Below are positions 11,879 to 22,100 of a stretch of DNA of 64,000 nucleotides, piece after piece. The stretch covers positions 124,645-188,644 of the forward strand of contig MNCI01030530.1 in assembly GCA_015680685.1 (NCBI GenBank), read 5' to 3'. Numbering within the stretch: position 1 is the first letter of the stretch; every line of letters starts with the position of its first letter. Made by a program: the position numbers and the translations under genes. The DNA is from Gnetum montanum (Eukaryota > Streptophyta > Gnetopsida > Gnetales > Gnetaceae). The notes under the pieces were generated by a model that worked only from the letters and a program-made list of their open reading frames with translations, did no database searches and was not told the DNA's origin.

Positions 11879-12389
11879 ATGTCTCTCTCACAAGACTATG
11901 CTAATGCCATAACTAGTGAGGCAATTCATTGGAGGACCAACAAATTATATGATGAAGACAAAGTTTGGAGTACTCAACATTATGTAGGAATTCCATATAT
12001 TCATGAGTATCCCAATGATACTCAAGGATTCTTGTAAACCAACTCTAACACCTCTAGTAAGGAGGGGACAAACAATAGAACGAGGAGGCCCAAAAGGCCT
12101 AGGACCTTCTCGATAACTAACTAGAATCTGTTAGGGAATGATTGGAAAACTTACAAAAGTTAGGACAAGTTTTTAGGTTCTTTCTCTTCCTCTACTCCTT
12201 CAATGTCAGATCATGACACAGATGACTATCTTTCAAGGGATTAGCATAGAACTAAAAATCTAGCTCACAAAGAAAATCGAGAACACCAACATGAACAAGG
12301 ACAACATCGTCTCAACTTGCAAACTCACAACCTACTTAGTGATGATGAACCCCTGCTAGTCACTAAGAGCCTAATGCCTATACAAGAGG
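11879..12389 (+). pseudogene. gag: G1 gag, N-terminal part
   Basis: The ATG at 11879 begins a frame reading MSLSQDYANAITSEAIHWRT. The same start, MSLSQD, occurs in G2 at 39150, which supports this start codon. The G1 frame runs to a stop near 12036, and further weak coding continues to 12389, where T1 interrupts it. G2 lacks about 280 bp of this N-terminal part. The C-terminal part of G1 gag resumes at 30158. Function: packaging of element RNA. Confidence 0.65.
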
Positions 12390-12949
12390 TGTACTACCTG
12401 AAATCGTCGGTCACTGGCTGGAAGGAAATAAAGATCGTGGGATCGTAGGACGAGCACAGAAGACCCTACCTTTGCCTGAGGGCGAGCTGGAGTGCACGAA
12501 GGTAGAGTACCTTGGGTGGTCCGCATGCGGATCAAACAAGGATTTACCCGCACGTATGCCGAAGTGCTATACGTTGGGTTATGCATAAACAGCGTAAACA
12601 GGCGTAAATGAGAGCATAAACGGCGTAGCAGATATGACCAAGGCATAAACGTAAACGAGCGTAAACAGAAAACATGCAAGAAATTAGCGTAAACTATAAA
12701 TAGTGGTATTACAGAGTCAGAATACAGTGCACCGGTCTAACGCAGTTGTGATGGACACAAGGCGGACGAAAAGCCCCGGTGAATGCAGGGACGGCTAGGC
12801 TGGTATACACTGTAGGCGCGGCGTAGAGACTGTGCACGGTGTACAGGTTTTCCAGCGTAAGAGGGTTTTGGCTCTGGTGTGTAGTGTAATTGCTCCTGGG
12901 TATGCTTTGGGATTTTTGCCAACCATCTCGGTGAAGTGGAAAAGTGGGG

Positions 12950-12957
12950 TTTTTATA
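12950..12957 (-). promoter_or_regulatory. TATA box of T1 left LTR
   Basis: The minus strand reads TATAAAAA. The right LTR has the same box at 29558-29565. Its position puts about 600 bp of U3, including the palindrome array, upstream. Confidence 0.7.
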
Positions 12958-13062
12958 CCGGTTGTTACGCTAGACTCGGGTTAGGAGACACGTGGTGCGT
13001 TGACCAGGTGCATACAATTTACAAATATACAACATATTACATCTGCTGGGCATATACGCAGG

Positions 13063-13401
13063 GCGTATACGCTACATCAAGCTGGTGTACACGCTGGGCG
13101 TATACGCTGGACATGTTGGGCGTGTGAACTTGGGTGGAGATGTCATGGACGCTGGGCATACACGCCGATAATGGCTAGGCGTATATGTCGGGCGTATACG
13201 CTGACGACTGCCGACTTGCTTCAATTCTTGCTCTTTAGTGCTATCTCCATTCTATCATTGAGACTTCATCATCGGGCGTGTGCATCTGTGGTGCCGAGCG
13301 TACAAGCGAGGCGTGTACATTGGGCACGTAAGTCGAATGTTTGCTGGGCGTATACGCTGGGGATGTCGGGCGTATACGCTGTTGATGCTGGGCGTATACG
13401 C
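13063..13401. repeat. GCGTATACGC palindrome array in T1 left LTR U3
   Basis: Perfect 10-bp palindromes lie at 13063, 13098, 13192, 13348, 13370 and 13392, usually embedded as CTGGGCGTATACGCTG. Near-copies (GCATATACGC, GCGTACACGC and similar) lie between them. The same array occurs in the right LTR. Confidence 0.9.
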
Positions 13402-13553
13402 CCTATACGCTGGTACTACACTTAGCGAAAAGTAAGATTTTTGATTCCAGAAGTTGCAATGTGCGACGCCAAATGTAGCCGTGGCCGTTTGTGGGTCCTA
13501 GGGACCTACTTCTTGGTGGGGAAGCACTAAGATTGAAATTTTGTAGTGTTTCA

Positions 13554-13570
13554 TTGGCCCCTCTTTGTTG
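13554..13570 (-). promoter_or_regulatory. T1 polypurine tract
   Basis: The minus strand reads CAACAAAGAGGGGCCAA directly before the 3' LTR start TGAAACAC. This is where plus-strand DNA synthesis would be primed. T3 has the near-identical tract at 54971-54987. Confidence 0.8.
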
Positions 13571-15049
13571 ACGCTTGGAGGAATCTACCCGAGAAGCATC
13601 GACAAAGAAGTGCAAAACACCACAAGCAACTTGATATAGACTTTGTTCCTAGCCACGTGACTAGACGTCATCGTACCGTGTTCAGTAGTACATGGGATTG
13701 AAAAAGGAAAATTTATAGCTGATAGGAGAAGAGAGATTATGAGGAGTGGCGACTCCCCAAGAAATTATGTTGGGAGATGGGGTGCCCAGGTGTGCAGCAT
13801 GCTGGTCCTTATTAATAGCCATTGTTTAGCAGGCTTGGAGTTCAGACATGCGATGGGCGTCCTTTGGCAGAACAAGGCTCCTGGTTAGTGTTCAAGAGCA
13901 CTTGTTGGCAAGACCAAAGCCATGGGGAGGTGTGTTACATGCTTTGGAGGAACAGGGCCCGTGTTTAATGTTTTTAGAGGGACCTGTTGGCGGAGAGCCA
14001 GAGCCATGTAACTATATGCTTTTTGACCATTTTAGACATGGGTACTTGGTTTTGAGACAACTGCCCTCCCGCCTGGGGCTTATATGGGAAGTGCCAGGAG
14101 TCTCGTTTTTTTTTTTGGTTTTTTTTTTTTGGAAATTGTAAACTCTGCATTGATTTTGTTCTCCTGTATGACAATACGTGACAACATGTTAAAAATTTTG
14201 GGTGTGTTGGGCATATCAAAGGTGTGACGGAATAAAACATGTTGGTGAACGGGTAGGGGATGAGTCGGTGAATGAGGATGTACTAGTGAACGGTTTGATT
14301 TAATCTCGCCATGTGTGCTGTGAACATTGTCTCATCTTGTCGCTTGCAATGAGATGCATTCCTGTGTGAAAACCTCTGGGTGTCATCCTGCAAACACAAC
14401 TCCAAGGAGACAAGAAAACCGTGAGTGAATGATCGAGCTCAGACTTACACGACGGCAGGTTGTATGTTGATAGCAACAGCGTTGGTAGGATCTCCTGATG
14501 GCAGGTGAAGCAGTGATGAAGCATGAATGTGGCGATAGATTGATGAACCAGCGATGAACTTGCTAGTTTATAGTCTTGGCGGACTGCCATGGGTTAGTTT
14601 TATGTCGTAACCCGTTGGACATTACCTGTTTAGCGTCGTGGCGGACATTACATTGCCATTTTTTAGTCTTAGCGGACTATGAGGAGGCAAGCTAGTTTAT
14701 AGTCTTAGCAGACTCTGACAGTTGTGACAGTGGCAGTTTACTGTCGTGCCAAACGGGTGCTAGTTTATCATCATTGTGGACACTGTGGGGTATCAGTTTA
14801 TTGTCATGATGCCAGGGCAAGCTGTGGTATCAGTTTATAGTCATGATTCCAGGACTTTTCTGTGGTATCAGTTTATAGTCATGATTCTAGGACTTTTCTG
14901 TGGTATCAATTTATAGTCATGATTCCAGGATTTTTCTGTGGTATCAGTTTATAGTCATGATTCTAGGACTTGCACGTACCTGAGCTCATACTTCAAACGT
15001 GAAACGGTTTTAGGTACAAGTGATTGGTCGGATTGGTAAGCTCATTTCC
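13571..15049 (-). other. T1 3' untranslated region with dispersed and tandem repeats
   Basis: No gene is supported between the integrase end and the polypurine tract. Between 14560 and 14990 there are many copies of a motif of the form AGTTTA(T/A)(A)GTC(T/A)T..CGGAC, and 14789-14976 is a five-copy 38-bp tandem repeat. Variable, repeat-rich 3'UTRs are known for Tat/Ogre elements. Homopolymer T runs occur near 14107-14130. Confidence 0.75.
14789..14976. repeat. 38-bp tandem repeat, five copies
   Basis: Units start at 14789, 14826, 14864, 14902 and 14940, each beginning GGTATCAGTTTATAGTCATG. The first unit is most diverged and one base shorter; the others differ by one to a few bases. It is a local amplification of the AGTTTA..GTC motif found at other module boundaries of the element. 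Confidence 0.9.
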
Positions 15050-16160
15050 TTCCATGTCAGCTAGTTTGAATGCTCCATTGTCAAATGCTTTAGTAACCAA
15101 GTAAGGCCCTTCCCAGTTAGCTGACAACTTGTCTGGGTGGTCCCGAATTTCTTTAAGCACAAGGTCACCTTCTTTGATAGGGCGCTTGTTGATGTCATGT
15201 CGATGTCATTTCCATTGTCGTTTTTGGTACCATTCGATCTGATCGAGGGCACGCACACGTTCTTCCTTCACCGAGTCAAGATCAACGATTCGTAGATCAT
15301 TATTTTGCCCATCGTCGAGGAGCCTAGAAAGTGTGATCCTTAAAGATGGTACCTGCAGTTCCAAAGGTAAAACAGCTTCTAAACCATAAATAAGACTGTA
15401 TGGTATCTTACCTGGCGAAGTTCGGTGCGTAGTACGATATGCCCACAATGCATACACCAATTGTTCCTGCCATTTTCTTTTGCTCTAGGTAAGCATTTTC
15501 TTAAGTATTGTAACAATTGTCTTGTTTGTTGCCTCCGCTTGTCTATTGCTCTGAGGATAGTAAGGGGATGAAAATGAGTGTTTGATCCCTAAATTTTCAC
15601 AAAAGGCTTTGGTTTCGATGCTGCTAAATTGTGGCCTGTTTTCAGTGATGATTGTCATGGGAATGCCGAAGCGGGTTACAATGTTTTCTAGAATGAAATT
15701 ACACACGTGCTTGGATGTAGTTTTTCGAAGGGGAGCAGCTTCTACCCACTTCGTGAAGTATTCTATAGCAGTTATAATAAAACTATGGCCCGCGGAAGAC
15801 GAGGGGGTTATCTGACCAATGAGATCCAACCCCCACTTTTGAAAGGGCCATGTGATTTGCGTTGTATGCAGCTCATTCAGTGGAACATGTATCAGATTGC
15901 TATGTTTTGATAGGTACTACATGTTTTGACTTTGGTGAGACAGTCGTATTCCATGTGTGGCCAATAATAGCCCAAGCGTCTAATTTTTGTGGTCATGGCT
16001 TTCGGTGCTATATGTCCTCCACATAGTCCTTCATGTACCTGTTCAACGATAGTTTGGGCATCGGTACTACTAACGCATGTTAGCAATATGCCTTCGTAAG
16101 ATCGTCGGCACAACATGTTCCCTACCAAGGTATATTGCTTAGAACGTTTCCGCACTGCAT
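15050..16160 (-). pseudogene. pol: T1 integrase
   Basis: Reading leftward, an H2C2 domain is visible at 16155-15892 (HEGLCGGHIAP and a CSTYQ block in place of CxxCQ). The catalytic core is at 15829-15485, with DLIGQI, a FTKWVEA block, IITENRPQF and PQSNRQAEATNKTI. The second catalytic residue is Glu (TEN) where TDN is usual. A C-terminal part at 15460-15050 includes the ALWAYRTTHRTSPG, PYSLIYGLEAVLP and LSANWEGPYLVTKAF blocks. Stops and frame changes separate the segments. The function in a live element is insertion of cDNA into chromosomes. The domain order, directly after an extra RNase H, places it in a Tat-like pol. Confidence 0.88.
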
Positions 16161-16182
16161 CTCTCTGTGCATTTGTTAGATG

Positions 16183-16890
16183 TCACGATGTTTCGCCGCG
16201 TAGAAGGTATTCTTTTATGTCATCGTACCATTCTATCGCGTGTGTTGAACTAACAGATGTAATTGGCAACGTGTCAAGGGTGTCAGTGATTGGTTCAGCA
16301 CAGCTGGTTATGGAGCTTGGCAATGTGTGGAACATGTCTGGCGATATGTTTCGTGCTAATGTGGCTAACGCATCTACGATGGTGTTATCATTTATGGAGA
16401 CGTGTTGCACATCAATGTTTTGGAATCGCCTCATTAGGTGTTTTGCCAAGTCACAGTATGGTTGTAAATGTTGGGCTTTGCATGTATAGACATCCGTGAC
16501 TTGGTTTACTACCAGTTGCGAGTCCCCTCTGACTACAATCCGTGTGATGTTTAAAGCCAAAGCTACTGCGAGACCTCTAAGGAGACCTTCATACTCCGCT
16601 ATGTTGTTCGTACAAGGAAAGTTGAAACGATAGGCAAAGGGTCAGATCTCCCAAGAGGGATAGGTGATGACAGCGGCTGCACTTCCTCCCCGAGAGGTGG
16701 ATGCCCCATAAAAGTTTAAAATAGCATCGTAGTCATCGGGCACTATGTCTATGGCACTTATATTCTCATCTGGGAAGTCTGGGTCTATAGTAGCTTGGTC
16801 GCGCGTTGATGATGTTGCCATTTGATTTACTATAGCTTGACCCTTAATTGATGATTGCGCTACGTAGTACAGGTCAAACTCAGCTATCAT
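16183..16890 (-). pseudogene. pol: T1 additional (second) RNase H domain
   Basis: Two open segments, 16890-16642 and 16560-16183, together show the pattern of the additional RNase H of Tat elements: a FYGASTSRGGSAAAVI block (usually FDGASSxxGxGAG), then a NIAEYEGLLRG-type block in the gap between them (16570-16610), then ITRIVVRGDSQLVVNQV and NTIVDALATLAR. The domain sits between the ordinary RNase H and integrase, which is diagnostic of the Tat clade. The first conserved Asp is tyrosine in this copy. It probably once provided RNase H activity in trans to a degenerate first RNase H. Confidence 0.85.
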
Positions 16891-16899
16891 GGCCTTCCA

Positions 16900-18450
16900 C
16901 CGGGCTATTCAACTTGTTTCGTAAATATTCCCTGTTATGGCTCTTAGTACATTGTCCTTGCAAATTATGTAAACCTGGTTACGGAAGAGGTAATATCACC
17001 ATTTTCTTAAAGAAAAGACCAAAGCTAAACATGACTTCTCCACATCGTTGTACCTTTTCTCATGGGCAACTAATGCGTGGCTTAGGTAATATACAGGGAT
17101 TTCGGTTCTGTCATCTCGTTTCTGGCAAAGCATAGATACGATGGACGAATCCGAAGTAGCAAGGTAGATGTAGAATGGTTTATCATTTTGAGGTGGATAG
17201 ACTGTGGGTAGCCGGGAAAGTGTCATTTTAATGTCATCGAATGCCTGTTGACACTGCGGAGTCCATTCAAAATGTACGTTCTTGCGTAATAGGTGGTTCA
17301 TGGATTTTAGTTTATCTATCAGTTTTTCTATGAAGCGCCTGATGAACTATAATCTACCTTGTAGACGTCGAAGTTCAATAAGGTTGCCTGGTGGTTTCAG
17401 GTTTGCTATGGCCTTAACCTTATCAGGGTCTACTCGTATCCCTGCTTCTGACACTATAAATCCAAGCATTTTTCCTATTTTGATGCCGAAGACACATCTT
17501 TTTGGGTTAAGCCTCAGTTCATACTTTAGACAACGTTTTAATACTAAATCGAGATCTTGTACATGTTGTTCCTCCGTTTTTGACTTAATCACGATGTCAT
17601 CCACGTAATCGTTGAGTGAGTGTAGTATGTAATCGCTAAAGATAAATGTCATCGCTCTTTGATACGTGGCCCCAGCGTTCTTGAGACCAAAGGGCATCAT
17701 TGTGTAACAAAAGGTTCCCCATGGTGTCATAAAGGTTGTCCGAAGCTGATGTTCCGGGTTGATACGTATTTGATTGTATCCCAAGAAGCCGTCCATGAAG
17801 GATAATAGTGCGTGCCCAATAGTTGAATCAACAAGTTGATCGATGCTGGGTAGACGAAAATCATCCTTTATGGTTGCAACATTTAGATCCCAGAAGTCAA
17901 TACACAATCGAATGCTTCCATTCTTTTTCGGAACAATGACCATGTTGGACACCCACTCGGCATAATCAACAGCCCGAATGAAACCAGCTTGATAAAGCTT
18001 GGTGATCTCATTGTGAACTGCTAATGCTACCTCAGGTTTAACCTTTCGCGCTTTTTGTTTTACTGGTCTCAACTTTGGGTCAAGGATAATATTGTGTTGA
18101 AAAATTCGGGGATCTAGCCCGGGCATGTCTGTGTAGGACCAAGCGAATGCTTTCATGTTTTCCCTAAGCATGTTCTCAATGTTTTTGGCTAATGGTGGTT
18201 GTAACAAGGTGCTTAACTTTAAAGTTTTAGTTTCTCCATCGGGCATGACGATGGGAGCTTCAGACAACGAGTCTTCAGTGATATTCTCGGCCTCTATGTC
18301 AAGGAATTTTGTCATACCTTTGTAATCATCTATTACTTGCTACATTGAGGCTATGATTGCGTTGTCCGTTGGTGAACCCAAGTTGATGAGATTTATGTTA
18401 ATGTCTCTTGTAATTTTTTCGTATGGTCTGTCAATGATTAATGGTGCAGT
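16900..18450 (-). pseudogene. pol: T1 reverse transcriptase and first RNase H
   Basis: A long open segment at 18315-17347 (322 codons) contains QHNIILDPKLRPVKQKARK, DYAEWVSNMVIVPKKNGSIR, FMDGFLGYNQIRI, TTFMTPWGTFCYTMMPFGLKN and the catalytic YVDD. The conserved pol reading continues upstream to about 18450. A stop precedes the next segment at 17301-16996, which has FEWTPQCQQAFDDIK, KPFYIYLATSDSSI, PVYYLSHAL and YNDVEKSCLALVF, the RT-linked RNase H. This is the best-preserved coding part of the window. T3 has the same blocks at 59438-57992 with more stops. Confidence 0.93.
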
Positions 18451-18576
18451 TAGATGCTGGCAGTCCATTGAGCTTGCTCCTGCCAATAAACAGAGAGCTG
18501 AATAAGCAAAGGGGTATCATTCTGTGTCTTTTGGTGATTTTAAACTATGTGTACATGCATAATGGTGGATTATTGT

Positions 18577-18720
18577 CACACCGGGACACATGGCAGTTTA
18601 ACGCCTTACCGGGCGTTGAGTGGCAGTTTAAGGCCTTACCGGGCCGTAACTTGGATGGGGAAATGGCAGTTTACGGCCGTACCAGGCCAAATGGCAGTTT
18701 AAACTAGAATGTTCAGAGTA
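18577..18720. repeat. AGTTTA-motif cluster at RT/antisense-gene boundary of T1
   Basis: Four spaced copies of GGCAGTTTA(A)..GGCC or GCC(T)TACCGGGC-type text lie at about 18592-18706. They are related to clusters at 14570-14990, 23960-24240 and, in T3, 59525-59850. Confidence 0.75.
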
Positions 18721-18922
18721 AACATGTAAAATGTGGTCTATGGAGGAACCAAGATGTAGCAATCTCTACTTTGAATAATTTTTATTAGTTTTGTTATATA
18801 CCCTTTTTGTTTATTTTTTTATTTTTTGGTTGAAAAATAAGGAAAAAAGCGAAAAAAAGGCAAAAAAGACGTAATGGCGGTGTCAGCATCAGCGCAGCGG
18901 AGCGTCAGCGTCAGCGGAACGC

Positions 18923-18930
18923 TATATAAA
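18923..18930 (+). promoter_or_regulatory. TATA box for the antisense gene of T1
   Basis: The plus strand reads CGCTATATAAAGTGGGAGG, with TATATAAA at 18923. It lies about 265 bp before the first likely start codon (19190). T3 has TATAAAT at 60014, about 150 bp before its aligned start, so the box is in the equivalent place in both copies. Confidence 0.7.
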
Positions 18931-19189
18931 GTGGGAGGGGGGTCCATTTGCTTCTTACTTTGAAAGCGACAGAGCGTAAGCAACAGCGTAAACTGTGAAA
19001 GCGTAAGTGTAAACTACATTGCCTTAGCGTAGCCGTAAATTTCCTCAAGCGTAGATGCCAAAGAATAACCCCAGCATAGACCGTAGCATTAAACCCCAGC
19101 ATAGACGCAGAGTGTAAACTTGCAGGCGTTAGCATAGACACTTTCTTCTCTTCAGCATGAACTTGTATCGTCAGTGTAAACAGGCCGAG

Positions 19190-22100
19190 ATGGGCAAGGG
19201 CAAAGAAGTGGAGGGCCAGGGGAGGAAGGGTCCCGACTTGACCTTTTTGGAGGAGATGGAAGCTATGCTACAGGGCCTGCCTAGGCCAAGGATCCCATCC
19301 TAGCCCGTGACATCCCACAGGTAGGCTCTGATCTCTGCTTCTAATTATTTCTGTGTTTTTTATTTTATAGCGTAGACAGTCTCGGTGTATACGCCGAGCG
19401 TAGGGGTTTTTAGGCGTATGGGGTTTTGCGGCGTATATGCCGAGTGTCACTTTATAGCGTAAATTTTTGTCAGCGCAAATATTTTCCCTGTACTAGCATA
19501 TCAGCGTAAGCTACGGCGTCATGAGTTTTTTTTTTGTGCACTTAGTCTTGTCAGCGTGATTTGCTTGTTTTGCCAGCGTAAATTCTGTTTACTGTAACGG
19601 TGTATACGCTGAGGGTTTATTCGATGTATACACTATTAGTCTACAGTTGTCTTTCAGCGTAAACTTCTTTTTTTTCGTTTCTGGCGTAAACTTGTTTATT
19701 CCGTGCTGGCATAGACTGCTTACGTTTAAATCGAGCTGCGGCGTATACGCTGAGGGTTTCATCAGCGTATACGTTGAGTGTAAGACAGTTCAGTTTCGTC
19801 GTATACGCTGAGGGTTTCGTGGGCGTATACGCTGAGTGTAAAACAATTCGGTTTCGGCGTATACGCTGAATTAGGCAGCGTATACGCTCAGTGTACAACG
19901 TATACGCTGTGTTCAAGCTGCGTATTACGCTAAATGTGGACAGCTTCACTGGCATATACGCTGGTCTATGGGGCATATACGCTGAATGCAAACAGTTAGT
20001 AAAATTTTTCCAGATTTTAAGTGTCGATTTATGATGTACACTTTCACTTTTTCGGGCTAATCTGTCATGCCATCATGATTGTTTACAGGGATAGCAAGCG
20101 CTTCCTCATCGTTGTAGAACTTGTCGGGGTATTAACATGGGTTGGCCCCGTTGAGGAAGGCGAGGTTCCCCCGGACCTCACCGTGGATGATAACGAGTTT
20201 GGTTCAGGGGAGGCGCATGTGGATTTCTGTCCTTCCTGTTGGACAATTTCGAGGTGGCTATCTAGTCAAACTTTGACGAGGTGACTGCACAGAGCGTGCT
20301 TGAGGAGATGTTGCCGGGGGCTGCAGTGGGTGTCATGGTTTTCATACAGGACATTGACAAGGGGCCTCTTGTTAACGAGGATGGTACTACCCACGGGCCT
20401 CGGTCTACACGCCCATTAACGCGCGTGTGGGCACTATTGCTGCGAGGGTTAGACTACCTCAACAATATGTTGTTCGTAGCTGCCCGTGCACATACATTAT
20501 TCCAGAACCCTCCCGGCACGGTGTATTGAGTGGCCAGGTAGGCATGTTTAAGTTTACTGTTTCCTTTCGTTGTTTAGCGTTTGTTTCTTGTTTTGACCCA
20601 TATTTACTTACAGGCCGAAGACTAACTCGGATGGGACACTTATTGAAGATGAAGGATTATCCCTTGCTTGCACTACCCTGGAGGCATTCATGATGGGCCC
20701 CACCCTTCGTGGGACCGTACTGGGTCAAACGAAGGGTTCGATGGTCCATTTTCATAAGCAGTTCTCTAGAGCATTTGCGATGTGCAAGGCTCGTGGGTGG
20801 CTTCATGAAGACTGGACTAACAATGGGCCAGTCTTCCCTCGTGACCTTGGCAGCACATCTAGATCTGCCACTAACGGTAAATGATAACATTTCTTAGACA
20901 TGTTGGTGGGTTTGTCCGATTGTTTTGATTTACGCTGATACGATCATTTTAAATCGCTTTTACAGTTGATGTACCTTCTAGTGAGGATCCGATGACCACT
21001 AGGCGAACCGAGATGACTTTGTTGATGAAGTTCGGGGGGGTGGCTAAGGCCCAGAAGTGGTTGCATAATCGTGCTCCTCCGTCCCTTGCTCGTTGCCTGG
21101 ATAATGCCGGCCTTATGGAGCTTTTTATGACTCTGAGTCCTGACGTTTCCATTGGGGAGATGATTGGGATAGTAGACTCCTTTAATGAGTCTGTCTCATA
21201 CCACAGCACCCGGATTAAGGGTGTGAAGGTAGTTTTCCATCTATCACCCAAGTTCTTTTCGAACCTATTTGGCGTATCGGTAGATGGCTTGAATGTAGTA
21301 CTAGACAGAGCTCATAAGGAGCTCCAGACGATTCAGGAGTTGGAAGATTGGCTAGGCGTGGCCAAGGGTGCCAAGGGATTCCCGATGTAGGGGAAGGCAA
21401 AAGTTGTGGAAGTGAACGAACTATATCCCCTATTTAGAGCATGGGTATTCCCCAAAACTCTTTCCCAGGTGAGGTGCCTTGGGGTTGAGGCTGTTCGTGT
21501 CATGCAAACTATTTTGGAAATAGGCATGCGATATAACTAGGCATGATTTTTGTTGTTGGGCATGCACAAGGAGATAGTGCGATTGCGTTCGAATGTCGAG
21601 GCGCAATCCCATTTCACCTTTGCATTCTTCGCTGGTTATCTTCGCTGTTTTGCCGAGTTCCTGGTAGTTCGCGCAGACAACAAGTTTGTTCTACGGGATC
21701 GGGGTCAAATATCCCGCCCGTGGATCAACCACTTGTTTGAGATAGCTAAATCCCAGGATGCCCCTGAAGGTATTGATGAATCCACTTCTATCACTACAGG
21801 GGGGATCATCTGGCGGTTCAATCCACACACATGATAGTTTGGGGTTGGAGCTAGAAGAGGTACCCTACACTGCTAAAAGGGCAGAACGGGTCATCAAGGA
21901 GACTGTTGGCCAAGCTAAGTCAAAGCTAAAGAGGCCTGAGTGCCCAGCTAAGGAAATCTCTGATGTGAACCAGCCATGCGTGAAGCGAATACGCTTTAAG
22001 ATGCCTGGTAAGTGGACCTCGTCCGTTTATCGTTTTCATTTTGTTTATAATTTTTACCTCAATCACTTACATGTCTTTGATATTTTTGGCCCGATTTTAA

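Larger units (their letters stand above)
12390..13553 (-). repeat. T1 3' LTR (left copy)
   Basis: This 1164-bp LTR is paired with 28998-30152. By eye, the first 230 bp of the two copies differ at roughly one position in ten, almost all transitions, which suggests an old insertion decayed by cytosine deamination. The minus-strand TATA box is TATAAAAA at 12950-12957. Upstream of it in U3 (13060-13402) are six perfect copies of the palindrome GCGTATACGC plus variants. Confidence 0.92.

Noticed and set aside
12371-12679. Minus-strand 102-codon open frames near the T1 LTR ends (also at 28874-29287)
   Set aside because: They occur in both LTRs because the LTRs are copies. They cross the LTR border in both cases and have no motif; LTR-borne shadow ORFs.
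13063-13401. CRISPR-like array
   Set aside because: Repeat units are short palindromes with irregular spacing and similar intervening text, inside a plant LTR. There are no unique spacers and the context is eukaryotic.
13000-13425. Plus-strand 141-codon open frame in the T1 LTR
   Set aside because: The frame comes from the repeated GCGTATACGC text (repeating W-A-Y-T and R-R-A-Y-like residues). A related frame occurs in the other LTR, but this is a by-product of the palindrome array rather than evidence of a gene.
19641-19991. Minus-strand 116-codon open frame
   Set aside because: It lies in the palindrome-rich intron of the antisense gene. The translation is repetitive (AYTxx) and driven by the repeat.
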